A stretch of DNA of 13,551 nt from Pseudomonadota bacterium (GCA_008501575.1 QQUO01000312.1:1-13551), one strand, 5' to 3'. Shown: positions 6,074 to 13,551, counted from the stretch's first letter. Notes: generated by a model not told the origin, from the sequence alone. A program made the numbers and translations.

Positions 6074-6730
6074 TCAATCCCTTGTTAGGTTTACTGCCTG
6101 TCCCCGTACTGATAAATCACGGGCACCTTTGATGGGTGTCGCCGTTATCGGCGTCATCAACTTGCCGGTCAATAAATGCCGAAAAGCCTCGCTGTCGGTC
6201 AAACCGGGATCGAGCCACATATTAATTAATTCCTGATCCTGCCAGTCAAGCATCAACGGTGTTGATTTTTCATGGATGCCGTTTAATTTCGAATTGGGCG
6301 GACAGGTAATCACTGAGGTTGTGGTCATTAGCTGATCGCCAACTTGATAGCGTTTGTAAAGACCACCCAGAGCCACGGCACCGAGGTTTGCGGTTAAACT
6401 GTGGTATTGTTTATCCTGACCTTCAATCACACCGGATGCCGGCAACAGGCAACGTGAATTTTTTAATAGATTTTTGGTGAGTCTGGAGCTGTACAATTTA
6501 TCCGAACGGCTGTTAAAGGTCGCGTACTGGTAATTGGGTTTGCCGGTTTTATCCAATAACAACCACCATTTGGCATCCTCAAGTTGGCGTTGGTTGATGT
6601 GTGGTTCCGTAATAATTTGTACCATCGACGCCGGCACCCGAATTCCCCGGGATTCCAATTCAGACACACCCAAAGCCGCAGTCAGCTTTTGCATCCCCTG
6701 GTTATTTTCCACAAAAAAAGCGCCACACAT
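6074..6730 (-). CDS. SRAP domain protein (YedK/HMCES-like), divergent
   Basis: 218 residues, the usual bacterial SRAP length. Cys2, which becomes the N-terminal residue that bonds abasic sites in single-stranded DNA, is present (MCGAFF). Other expected active-site residues can be placed: Asn73 in FNSRSDKL, Glu103 in RCLLPASGVIEG, and His153 in NGIHEKSTPLML. Family knowledge: SRAP proteins form a thiazolidine crosslink with abasic DNA and protect it during replication. Several flanking motif residues differ from E. coli YedK: MCGRF becomes MCGAF, GFYEW becomes GVIEG, and IHDRMP becomes IHEKSTP. The Met-Cys start fixes the start at 6730. It follows the hydrolase gene by 37 nt and is coupled to the NTF2-like gene. 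Function in abasic-site protection is likely but the divergence leaves some doubt. Confidence 0.85.
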   Translation of the reverse strand: MCGAFFVENNQGMQKLTAALGVSELESRGIRVPASMVQIITEPHINQRQLEDAKWWLLLDKTGKPNYQYATFNSRSDKLYSSRLTKNLLKNSRCLLPASGVIEGQDKQYHSLTANLGAVALGGLYKRYQVGDQLMTTTSVITCPPNSKLNGIHEKSTPLMLDWQDQELINMWLDPGLTDSEAFRHLLTGKLMTPITATPIKGARDLSVRGQAVNLTRD

Positions 6731-6767
6731 GTCCTTATTATAATCCAGCCATTAATCAAATAAACAG

Positions 6768-7292
6768 TTAAAGAACAGATTCAATAAAGGCTGAAAACAC
6801 CTGCTTTACCTGTTCTAAAGCTTCGCTTAGGCGATGACCACCGGCAAATATATGATAATCTGCCTGATGCTGTTGCGCCAACCGTAAGCTATTCTCATAA
6901 GGCACCACATCATCACCCCAGGCGTGCACAATTGACATCTTCGCTAAATCAGCAGAAAAATCCTGGCGCTGGTAACCGGGTAAATACACCGCCGGCACCA
7001 TTAAAAATAGTCCCCTTACACGCTGTTTTGCTGCATCATTATTTTCAGCCAGCTGACAAGCGGCGGCGACGCTGACATAACCGCCCATACTCGAACCTGT
7101 TAAAACAACATCGTCATCGCTGGCAACAATACGGTTTATTAAACGCTCGACCCGTTGATCCGGATGATCGGGTAAATCACGGTAATCCACCGATTCATAG
7201 GTACATCCCAAAGCCGTCGCCAAAGCCGCTAACGCCCGAATCTTACCGCCCTCAGGGCCGCTTTCTTTGCCATGTGAAAAAATAATGTGCAT
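6768..7292 (-). CDS. Small alpha/beta hydrolase (YqiA/RBBP9-like size)
   Basis: 174 residues, a minimal alpha/beta hydrolase without a cap domain. It opens with the strand MHIIFSHGKESG, carrying the HG oxyanion element. The nucleophile elbow is GSSMGG (Ser68), the acid lies in HAWGDDVVPYE (Asp127 or Asp128), and the base is His153 in GGHRLSE. The triad order Ser-Asp-His is complete. The likely reaction is ester or thioester hydrolysis in the cytoplasm; substrate is unknown. There is no signal peptide. The start has no clear Shine-Dalgarno site; an A/T-rich TATAAA lies just upstream on the - strand and might be a -10. It precedes the SRAP gene by 37 nt on the same strand. Confidence 0.82.
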   Translation of the reverse strand: MHIIFSHGKESGPEGGKIRALAALATALGCTYESVDYRDLPDHPDQRVERLINRIVASDDDVVLTGSSMGGYVSVAAACQLAENNDAAKQRVRGLFLMVPAVYLPGYQRQDFSADLAKMSIVHAWGDDVVPYENSLRLAQQHQADYHIFAGGHRLSEALEQVKQVFSAFIESVL

Positions 7293-7339
7293 ATTGTATT
7301 TATATAAAAAGAGTTATTAAGCTTACCATGATTTATTTT

Positions 7340-7361
7340 GCCTTTAGATTTTCTAAAAGGC
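7340..7361 (-). terminator. Hairpin after the exporter operon, weak terminator candidate
   Basis: GCCTTTAGA (7340-7348) pairs with TCTAAAAGGC (7352-7361) with one bulged base and a 3-base loop. On the - strand it begins 6 nt after the stop of the last permease gene. It lacks the downstream T run of a classical terminator, so it may instead stabilise the transcript 3' end. Confidence 0.35.
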
Positions 7362-7367
7362 CCCGAC

Positions 7368-8513
7368 TTAACCACCGGTATCACGCTGCTTTGCTTTGAC
7401 ACCATAAGCATTCTTGTGTGGTCGGTAACGCCACAGCGCCAGCGTGCTGTAAAGCAATGTTAGAATGGCTAAGTTAATAAGTTCCGTCGACACCTCCGGT
7501 AAACGGGCACCCATCTGGTTCAGTTTAACCATCGCGTTAATTCCGGCTGTACTGGGCAGCATCTGCGCGATGCGCACCAGCAAATCTGGCGAGGCCTCTA
7601 CCGGCCATGATAGGTTTGACAAAAAAAACAGCGGCAACGATGTGATGGTAATCAGCTGAAAGGCCCGCTCGCGGGTACGAAAGAAACTACCAAAAAACAG
7701 CGCAAAACTTACCACCGACATAATAAACAACGCTCCCGCCAATAACAATCCTGCCAGGTTACCGGCACGCGGATAGTCCTGAAACCAGAATATTAAACCG
7801 CTGAAATATAATAAACTCATTATGCCAATCATTGAAAATGCGGTGGCAATTCCAAAAAATCCCGGCCGTGATAATCGCAGCTTCCCGTGTCGTTCTCTGC
7901 GGGTGGCTGCCATGACCGCCACGCCGATTAGTAAGCTCTGTTGAACAATTAATGCCGCCACACCGGGAACAATACTGCTGCCATAACCTTCGGCAGTATT
8001 AAACAATGGCCGCTCAATTAAGCGCACAGGTGCGCCAGCAGGAATGCCCATAAATTTCGCCTGCATCAGCGCCACTTCTTGCCCAAAAGCAGTGATGGCC
8101 AGCGCCGCACCCTGCATCACAACACTGGCACGTCCCAGTACTGCGCCATTACCAAGCAATGCCAGTTGCCCCTGGTCGCCACGCAGAATATCTCGCTCAA
8201 AACCCGCAGGTACTAACAACACCGCTTCAGCTTCGCCACGCGCCACCACCCCCTGTGCCTCAGTCAACGATGCAACGACCCCAACTAAATGCACCATACG
8301 CACCGCATCGAGTTTACGCAATAAATCACGACTCATCGAACTGTGATCCTGATTAACCACCACCAGCGGTAAATCTCTGGCCACCTGATGGTAATAGGCC
8401 GCGGGATAGAAAAATGAGTACAAAACCACCGCACCGACTAAGCTTAGAATGGCCACGCGATCTCTGGCAATTGCGCGGAAGGTTTCAGCAAAAGCAAGGC
8501 CGAAACGATTCAT
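7368..8513 (-). CDS. ABC-2 type permease, second subunit of tripartite exporter
   Basis: 381 residues from the ATG at 8511-8513. It follows the YbhS/YhhJ (ABC2_membrane_3) plan: one N-terminal membrane helix (about 17-36), a long periplasmic domain containing LVVVNQDHSSMSRDLLRKL, then about five membrane helices from roughly residue 190 to the C-terminus. In this family two such subunits form the channel that pushes substrates into a HlyD/TolC conduit. The start was placed at 8513, not further upstream, because it gives an ATGA overlap with the stop of the other permease and starts directly at the membrane-helix region. No Walker A or ABC signature is present, so it is a pure membrane subunit. 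Substrate is unknown; lipids, drugs or polyketide-like compounds are all possible. Confidence 0.87.
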   Translation of the reverse strand: MNRFGLAFAETFRAIARDRVAILSLVGAVVLYSFFYPAAYYHQVARDLPLVVVNQDHSSMSRDLLRKLDAVRMVHLVGVVASLTEAQGVVARGEAEAVLLVPAGFERDILRGDQGQLALLGNGAVLGRASVVMQGAALAITAFGQEVALMQAKFMGIPAGAPVRLIERPLFNTAEGYGSSIVPGVAALIVQQSLLIGVAVMAATRRERHGKLRLSRPGFFGIATAFSMIGIMSLLYFSGLIFWFQDYPRAGNLAGLLLAGALFIMSVVSFALFFGSFFRTRERAFQLITITSLPLFFLSNLSWPVEASPDLLVRIAQMLPSTAGINAMVKLNQMGARLPEVSTELINLAILTLLYSTLALWRYRPHKNAYGVKAKQRDTGG

Positions 8514-9676
8514 CTTCGTCCCCAGGCAGAGGGATCGCGTGATGCACGACGCAACAGCACAACACCACCCGCCCCGGCAACCAGAACAAACAACAACAAT
8601 GTTCCCATTGGCCACAGCGAGACTGTTAAAGCAGAACCCATGTCCAGCTGTTGAGCCTGTAACTTCAAGTAGGCGGTATACGGCAATAAATCACTCCACA
8701 GACGGGTAAACCAAGGGGCGCCCTGTAATGGAAACGTTGCCCCAGAAAACGCCAGTGAGGTACCGGCATATAAACCGGCCATGGACAGTGCTGAAACCAT
8801 ATTGCGTGTTATTGCGACAAACAACAGAGCGATTGCGGCATAACCCAGGTACATCAGGGCTTGCCCCAGTATCAGCCACGTCAATCCACCGGCCACCCCG
8901 GTACCGTTCATCACCAGCAACCACAACAAGCCAGCAGCACCATAAACTGTAAATAACAAGAAGTACGGTGTGATTTTACCGATTACTGCCGGCAGCAACC
9001 GATTATGACTGTCACGCAGCCAATCCTGAATGGTGGCATCGCGTAATTCACGACCAAAGGCCCCCACCATGGCCACGCACATGGCCATATGTAAAATCGC
9101 CGGGAACAACAAACCCAACAGGAAATGTTCATAACTGCGACTGGGATTAAACAGGACCGTTGACTGCACAGCAACTGGCGCAGCGCGAACACTCCCAGGG
9201 CCACGACTTAAAGCAACTTCGGCCACCGCCAGCCTGGCCGATACCGCCTGCACGGCGGCATCAATATCGCGCGCCACCGCCTGCCCCGCCACCTGGTAAC
9301 TGGCATTAAAATAGCTAAAGAGGCTGGCATTGCCAGAACGCTGAATGTCATGACCGGTTCCGGCCGGAATATAAACGACTCCATAAACCTTCAGAGCGCG
9401 TGCCAGTGAAAACGCCGATTGCAGTGATACAGGCTGCTCGGACACAGTCAATCCCGGTGATGCTTGTAAGTGACGAACCACGTCGCGACTGATCGCACTG
9501 CGGTCTAAATCGACCACCGCAATTGGCAGTTCTCTTGGAACCCCGCTACTAAACAACCAGGCCATAAGAATGAGTAATAAACACGGAATCCACGTCGCCA
9601 GCGCGAGGTCCCAGGGACTACCAAGCAAAAACCGGCATTCGCGTCGCGCCGATGCCAGCAGCGCCTGCATCGGCAT
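8510..9676 (-). CDS. ABC-2 type permease, first subunit of tripartite exporter
   Basis: 388 residues from the ATG at 9674-9676. Same architecture as its neighbour: an N-terminal helix at about 24-45 (ATWIPCLLLILMAWLF), a periplasmic domain opening with AVVDLDRSAISRDVVRHL, then several membrane helices from about residue 185 onward. This is an ABC2_membrane_3 subunit of the YbhR/YhhJ type. An in-frame ATG at 9715 exists but would add 13 residues without helix character and overlap the adaptor gene by 31 bp; the 9676 start sits 8 nt after the adaptor stop and puts the usual Arg/Glu-rich cytoplasmic lead directly before the first helix. Neither start has a good ribosome-binding site, so coupling is likely. 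It forms a presumed heterodimer with the next permease. No ATP-binding domain is present. Confidence 0.86.
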   Translation of the reverse strand: MPMQALLASARRECRFLLGSPWDLALATWIPCLLLILMAWLFSSGVPRELPIAVVDLDRSAISRDVVRHLQASPGLTVSEQPVSLQSAFSLARALKVYGVVYIPAGTGHDIQRSGNASLFSYFNASYQVAGQAVARDIDAAVQAVSARLAVAEVALSRGPGSVRAAPVAVQSTVLFNPSRSYEHFLLGLLFPAILHMAMCVAMVGAFGRELRDATIQDWLRDSHNRLLPAVIGKITPYFLLFTVYGAAGLLWLLVMNGTGVAGGLTWLILGQALMYLGYAAIALLFVAITRNMVSALSMAGLYAGTSLAFSGATFPLQGAPWFTRLWSDLLPYTAYLKLQAQQLDMGSALTVSLWPMGTLLLFVLVAGAGGVVLLRRASRDPSAWGRR

Positions 9677-9684
9677 GGCACTGC

Positions 9685-10734
9685 TCACTGTGCCACTTGG
9701 TCTGATGGCGGCCATGCAAACAGGACGCTCATTCCCGGTCGGAAACCATCAATTTGTTGCAATGGGCGCAGTCGAATTTCAAAACTCTTGACATCATAGC
9801 CACTGGACTGACGCGTTGACCGCCATGTGGCAAAATCACCGGCCGGGCTGATAAAATAAACCGCAAAGGCCACGGCTTGTAAATTTAATGCAGGTATGTC
9901 ACCAATAATCTGCTGTCCCACCCGGATATCGTTGAACTGATCTTCGCGCAAATTTAACGACACCCACATCTGATCGATATCAACCAGACTAAAGACCGGA
10001 TAACCCGCCGGCACCAGTTCACCAACATCGACCAAGCGCTGACCCACTTCGGCGCTAACTGGAGCCCGGCCCATAATCTCATCTTGCGCAGCACGTACTT
10101 CGGCCACAACGCCCTCAGCTTGCCGAACCTGAGCCTGCGCGGCATCCTTGTCCTCTACGCGCGCACCGGCCAAAGCCAAATCATATTGTGCCCGTGCCGC
10201 GATGGCCAGTTGATGAGAACTGCGTTCCTGTGCCAGAGCCTCGTCACGCTTTTGTCGCGTCATGACACCTTCACTGTAGAGATTCTCGACCCGTAAATAA
10301 GTGGAATGGGACAATTCCGCACCGGCGACAGCTCGACGCCAGTTGGCTTCCGCCGCACGAATCTCATCTTCCCGTGCGCCATGTTCTGCTTTTCCGGCTT
10401 GGGTTCGTGCCGCATCCAGCACTGCTATCGCCTGCGCCAGCTTGGCCGCGACTTCAGGGCTGTCCAGTTCAAACAACAGCTGTCCGACCTCAACCCGGTC
10501 ACCTTCACCAACCAACAATTTGGAAACCCGAGCGCTGATTTTGGTCGACACATTGATGCTGTCAGCATCAGCCATACCCTGCACAACATTCTGCGGAGCA
10601 CGGAATGCCAGCCACAACCCGGAGGTGATGATTACCATCACGAGAACCATAATGACGACAGCAATCCACCAGCGTGCTCGATTCGATTGCGATACTTGAC
10701 CTGAAGTTTTATGCTTGTTGTTGCTCTCATTCAT
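9685..10734 (-). CDS. HlyD-family periplasmic adaptor (YhiI/YbhG-like)
   Basis: 349 residues. A cytoplasmic Arg-rich lead is followed by one inner-membrane helix (about 22-44). A barrel-sandwich half with VSKLLVGEGDRVEVGQLLF ends near residue 90, a long coiled-coil hairpin rich in Ala, Glu and Gln spans about 96-215, and the second sandwich half and beta-barrel follow (SAEVGQRLVDVGELVPAGYP and onward). Adaptors of this type bridge an inner-membrane pump to a TolC-family channel across the periplasm. Its start overlaps the TolC-family stop by ATGA (10731-10734), and the first permease begins 8 nt after its stop, so the four genes form one operon. The adaptor type (YhiI/YbhG rather than AcrA) agrees with ABC-2 permeases as partners. 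Confidence 0.9.
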   Translation of the reverse strand: MNESNNKHKTSGQVSQSNRARWWIAVVIMVLVMVIITSGLWLAFRAPQNVVQGMADADSINVSTKISARVSKLLVGEGDRVEVGQLLFELDSPEVAAKLAQAIAVLDAARTQAGKAEHGAREDEIRAAEANWRRAVAGAELSHSTYLRVENLYSEGVMTRQKRDEALAQERSSHQLAIAARAQYDLALAGARVEDKDAAQAQVRQAEGVVAEVRAAQDEIMGRAPVSAEVGQRLVDVGELVPAGYPVFSLVDIDQMWVSLNLREDQFNDIRVGQQIIGDIPALNLQAVAFAVYFISPAGDFATWRSTRQSSGYDVKSFEIRLRPLQQIDGFRPGMSVLFAWPPSDQVAQ

Positions 10735-12104
10735 TGCTTCAGCACCTTATCTGCTTGACGGAAATAGTCTTGGTAATTGTTAAGTTGTCCGCTCATCTCT
10801 AATAAGCGCGCCAGGGTTACATCATATTCATAAGCAGCCTGCGCGCGCTCAACCAACGCGCCCCCAAGCTGTAAACGAGCATCAATTACATCCAGTGAGG
10901 TTACCTGACCTTCGCGGAATGACAGTTCTTGCAAGCGCAAACTTTCCCGGGCCAGCTCAATGGAACTATCCAACAACAGAAACTGTTGGCGTGCCGATTC
11001 CAAATCATTATAAGTCTTACCGACACCGATGGTAATCTGGTTGTGTGCCTCTCGTAATCCTGCTTCGGTCTGAAACTGCTGCTCGAGGGCCGCCGCAATC
11101 TCACGATTCCGATTGCGACCGGAAAGAAACGTATATTTCAGTCCGATTCCAAACGCCCAGTCAGAATCAGTGATTAAGGCGTCATCGCGGTGCAGGTCGT
11201 ATTGTCCGAACGCATACAACTGTGGTTTCAGTTTGGCTTTTTGCACCTTAACCCCTTCACTGGCCTGCTGGCTTAAGGCTTTCAAACGACGGATTTGCGG
11301 ATGATATGACAGCGCAGATTGGAGAAAAGTCTCAAGTGGACCCGGCGTGGTGCTGATGACAAACAGTGGGGTCGAAGTAGCAATCGGTCGATCACTGCGC
11401 AATAGTTTCGATAACGAGGCACTGATGGTATCTAAATCATTGATTGCACGTTGATATTCACGCTCAGCCTGATCGCGAGCCACCGCAGCCTGTAGCCGTT
11501 GGGCCTTGGTCGCAAAGCCTTCCTGTTCCAGTTTATCGGTATTGTCCACATGCCGCTGCAGACCATCACGGACGTCACGACGCACTGCCAAAGCCTGCCG
11601 GGCTAATTGCTGACCGAAATACAGTTGCACCAATTGCAGCACCTGGGCCTGTGACGCCTGGTCGCGCTCAGCCGTGGCTTGCCGCACCGCAGCCGCCGCA
11701 GCCGACTGCGCCGCCGGAATTTGCCCGCCACTGTAAAGTGGCAACACAGTGGTCAGAATTGGACGCGTCCGCCAATCACGTTCACGAAATTCGAGCGGAC
11801 TGGGAATATCGAAGGCAGCGGCAACCGGAGCCAGCGAACCCAACGGCAGAGACAGCGATTTTTGAAACTCCATGCGCCGCACGTCCACTGAAATTTCCGG
11901 CAGTCGCAGCGACTTGCTGGCATCGGAAAGTGCAAGCTTTCCGCGCACATTGGCATCCGCTGCAGCCAGTGCATCCGAAGTCTGCTCTAAGCTTGTGCGG
12001 GCTTCCTCAAAACTCAATGTTTGCGGAGCAATCTGCTGTGCCCAGACAGCACTGCTTAACAGCAAACCGAGCCAGCATGCAAATATCCCAGCCACCCTAA
12101 TCAT
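10731..12104 (-). CDS. TolC-family outer-membrane efflux protein
   Basis: 457 residues from the ATG at 12102-12104, typical for the family. It opens with a signal peptide (MIRVAGIFACWLGLLLSSAV, then WA before QQIAP). Two internal repeats of long coiled-coil helices and short strands follow; LSFEEARTSLEQTSDALAAA marks the first helix and the RESLRLQELSFREGQVTSLD region the equivalent near the C-terminus, as in TolC. The protein should form a trimeric outer-membrane channel and periplasmic tunnel. An in-frame TTG 33 bp further upstream (12137) would put charged residues before the signal peptide and has no ribosome-binding site, so it was not used. It is the first gene of the exporter operon, 188 nt downstream of the catalase stop. 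Codon choice here is GC-rich compared with the flanking genes. Confidence 0.9.
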   Translation of the reverse strand: MIRVAGIFACWLGLLLSSAVWAQQIAPQTLSFEEARTSLEQTSDALAAADANVRGKLALSDASKSLRLPEISVDVRRMEFQKSLSLPLGSLAPVAAAFDIPSPLEFRERDWRTRPILTTVLPLYSGGQIPAAQSAAAAAVRQATAERDQASQAQVLQLVQLYFGQQLARQALAVRRDVRDGLQRHVDNTDKLEQEGFATKAQRLQAAVARDQAEREYQRAINDLDTISASLSKLLRSDRPIATSTPLFVISTTPGPLETFLQSALSYHPQIRRLKALSQQASEGVKVQKAKLKPQLYAFGQYDLHRDDALITDSDWAFGIGLKYTFLSGRNRNREIAAALEQQFQTEAGLREAHNQITIGVGKTYNDLESARQQFLLLDSSIELARESLRLQELSFREGQVTSLDVIDARLQLGGALVERAQAAYEYDVTLARLLEMSGQLNNYQDYFRQADKVLKQ

Positions 12105-12171
12105 CACCAGATAAAACCGGTCTAATATCAGCGCCAACTTTTTCGCAAGCTTGCTGAATAAGCTGTCGATA

Positions 12172-12187
12172 ATAACCAGTTATAGCA
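12172..12187 (-). promoter_or_regulatory. Candidate extended -10 promoter with overlapping inverted repeat upstream of the exporter operon
   Basis: Read on the - strand, TGCTATAAC (12187-12179) matches an extended -10 (TG-N-TATAAT type, 5 of 6 in the hexamer). No good -35 is seen at 16-18 bases. ATAACCAGTTAT (12172-12183) is an inverted repeat with 5-bp arms overlapping the -10, a possible repressor site. The site lies about 75 bp before the TolC-family start. Confidence 0.35.
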
Positions 12188-12292
12188 GTTGACGACTTAT
12201 CAATTACAGTAAACATCTTTCCCCATTTAAATCAAATCAATTGGAATAAAATTCCCGCTCAAACTTAGTCAGCTCATTATTAGCCAGCAAAT

Positions 12293-13551
12293 TTATTCTT
12301 GGCTTGGCCTCGGCGCCCATTGATCATGGGGCTTCATATCGAAGTTATTGACTTCATCCATGCTTAACCCAAGTGCTTTGGCCACGCCTTCACCGTATTC
12401 GGGATCGGCTTGGTAACAGTGCCGAATATGCCGAATCTGAATAAACTTCTCCGCGCCACCAATATTAGCCGCCGTATTGTTAAACAATAAATCGGCTTTG
12501 CCATCGGCTTTAATGATGCGATATAAATCGCCCGGCTGAGTGAAATAATCTTCATCATCATCACGGAAATTATGGGCATAGGCATCACCACTTAGTTCCA
12601 ATGGCGGTTCTTGTGCTTCTGGCTGTTCTTGCCATTCACCGTAACTGTTGGGTTCATAATGCTTGCTGCCACCATAATTACCATCAACCCGCATGGCGCC
12701 ATCCCGATGATAGGCATGATAAGGACAGGTGGGTTTATTAACCGGAATTTGATAATGATTAACGCCCAGTCGATAACGCTGCGCATCACCATAGGAAAAC
12801 AACCTGCCTTGCAGCATTTTGTCCGGCGAGAAGCCAATGCCCGGCACAATGTTGGTTGGATTGAATGCCGCTTGTTCGACATCCTGGAAATAGTTTTCCG
12901 GGTTTTTATTGAGCTCGAATTCACCCACAGGAATTAATGGGAAATCTTTTTTAGACCAAACCTTGGTTAAATCAAAAGGATGAAAGCGATAAGTCTTTGC
13001 CTGCTCTTCGGTCATCACCTGAATAAACATTTTCCATTTCGGAAAATCCTTATTTTTAATGGCTTCAAACAAATCACGTTGCGAAGATTCGCGATCCATA
13101 CCAATGACTTTGGCCGCCTCTTCGTCAGACAGGTTTTCGATGCCTTGTTGGGTGACAAAATGAAATTTCACCCAATGCCTGACATTGTCTTTATTCAGTA
13201 AACTATAGGTGTGACTGCCAAATCCGTGCATATTTCTGTAACCGACCGGCAGACCGCGATCACTCATAAGTATGGTCAGTTGGTGCAATGCCTCCGGCAG
13301 CAAAGTCCAGAAATCCCAGTTATTATTGGCATCTCTCATATTGGTTTTGGGATCACGCTTAACCGCATGATTTAAATCCGGGAACTTCAAAGGGTCGCGA
13401 AAGAAAAACACCGGGGTGTTATTCCCCACCAGGTCCCAAATCCCCTCATCGGTATAAAACTTCAAGGCAAATCCCCGAATATCCCGTTCCGCATCCGCCG
13501 CCCCGCGTTCACCGGCCACGGTTGAAAAGCGGGCAAACATATCGGTCTTTT
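12293..13551 (-). CDS. Heme catalase, monofunctional (N-terminus outside window)
   Basis: About 418 residues are visible, running off the right edge; roughly 65-70 N-terminal residues, including the catalytic His, are missing. Visible landmarks are RFSTVAGERG, the distal-pocket DLVGNNTPVFF with its catalytic Asn, SDRGLPVGYRNMHGFGSHTY, and the heme-ligand box RLFSYGDAQRYRLG with the proximal Tyr codon at 12791-12793. The protein breaks hydrogen peroxide into water and oxygen in the cytoplasm, or periplasm if a signal is present upstream. Size and the C-terminal sequence (RDGAMRVDGNYGG, YEPNSYGEW) fit small-subunit catalases of the clade-3 type, with no large-subunit extension. It lies upstream of the exporter operon on the same strand with no clear terminator between; a shared transcript is possible but the gap and candidate promoter argue for separate control. 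Confidence 0.95.
   Translation of the reverse strand, partial: KTDMFARFSTVAGERGAADAERDIRGFALKFYTDEGIWDLVGNNTPVFFFRDPLKFPDLNHAVKRDPKTNMRDANNNWDFWTLLPEALHQLTILMSDRGLPVGYRNMHGFGSHTYSLLNKDNVRHWVKFHFVTQQGIENLSDEEAAKVIGMDRESSQRDLFEAIKNKDFPKWKMFIQVMTEEQAKTYRFHPFDLTKVWSKKDFPLIPVGEFELNKNPENYFQDVEQAAFNPTNIVPGIGFSPDKMLQGRLFSYGDAQRYRLGVNHYQIPVNKPTCPYHAYHRDGAMRVDGNYGGSKHYEPNSYGEWQEQPEAQEPPLELSGDAYAHNFRDDDEDYFTQPGDLYRIIKADGKADLLFNNTAANIGGAEKFIQIRHIRHCYQADPEYGEGVAKALGLSMDEVNNFDMKPHDQWAPRPSQE

Noticed and set aside
8514..8615. Longer N-terminus for the second permease (34 extra residues, Cys/Gly-rich)
   Set aside because: The extension overlaps the first permease by about 100 bp and precedes the normal family N-terminus; the ATGA overlap at 8510-8513 explains the start better.
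9677..9715. ATG at 9715 as the start of the first permease
   Set aside because: Adds 13 residues without family character and overlaps the adaptor by 31 bp. Not fully excluded, as neither start has a clear ribosome-binding site.
10301..10704. Two overlapping 132-codon frames on the + strand opposite the adaptor gene
   Set aside because: They overlap each other in different frames and lie antisense to the HlyD-type gene's coiled-coil region; low-complexity composition and no start signals.
11444..12100. 218-codon open frame on the + strand opposite the TolC-family gene
   Set aside because: It is antisense to a clear TolC-family gene, is Pro/Ala/Gln/His-rich with no domain or ribosome-binding site, and reflects the GC-rich codon pattern of the real gene.
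12105..12137. TTG start for the TolC-family gene
   Set aside because: No ribosome-binding site and it would place Asp and Arg ahead of an otherwise standard signal peptide; the ATG at 12104 fits better.
12243..12255. GGAAT-AAA-ATTCC inverted repeat after the catalase gene as a terminator
   Set aside because: Arms are only 5 bp and mostly A/T, with no T run on the - strand; too weak to call.
12611..12937. 108-codon frame on the + strand within the catalase gene
   Set aside because: Shadow of the catalase reading frame, which is unambiguous there.
1..13551. CRISPR arrays, tRNA genes, insertion sequences, integrases, toxin-antitoxin or defence genes
   Set aside because: Looked for on both strands; no regular direct repeats, cloverleaf-like segments, transposase motifs or defence-type domains were seen.

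Overview
This looks like a chromosomal window from a gammaproteobacterium. The evidence is the FabA/FabZ-like fatty-acid genes, the Lys-rich mini-protein with its strong Shine-Dalgarno site, and the SRAP, PLDc_N and DUF1232 proteins typical of that class. The genus cannot be named from sequence alone. Both edges cut genes: a FabA-like dehydratase on the left and a catalase on the right. No tRNA, rRNA, CRISPR, IS element or integrase was seen.

Left block (1-3665, + strand) is a compact specialised type II fatty-acid/polyketide-like cluster. It holds a FabA-like dehydratase (3' end only), a FabZ-like dehydratase, a FabF-like ketosynthase, a divergent acyl carrier protein, a PlsC-type acyltransferase and a 4'-phosphopantetheinyl transferase (PPTase). 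The first three genes overlap by ATGA and ACP follows after 9 nt. A strong intrinsic terminator then separates ACP from the acyltransferase/PPTase pair. The inferred logic is that the PPTase charges the ACP, the KS and dehydratases build an acyl chain on it, and the PlsC-like enzyme moves the product to an acceptor. The product is unknown.

Middle block (3688-7292) carries small accessory genes. On the + strand are a secreted Sel1-like protein and a DUF1232 protein. On the - strand are a PLDc_N membrane protein (GTG start), a 36-residue Lys-rich peptide, and an alpha/beta hydrolase followed by an SRAP (YedK/HMCES-type) protein and an NTF2-like protein. Two clear hairpin terminators punctuate this part.

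Right block (7368-12104, - strand) is a tripartite export operon in transcription order: TolC-family outer-membrane factor, HlyD/YhiI-like adaptor, then two ABC-2 type permeases. The genes are joined by overlaps or very short gaps. No ATP-binding subunit is encoded here, although intact unrelated genes flank the operon on the visible side and a catalase lies upstream. The operon looks more GC-rich than its neighbours. A clade-3-like catalase (12293 to the right edge, - strand, N-terminus missing) lies just upstream of it on the same strand.

The two parts most worth attention are the divergent ACP/KS lipid cluster and the ATPase-less ABC-2 exporter.
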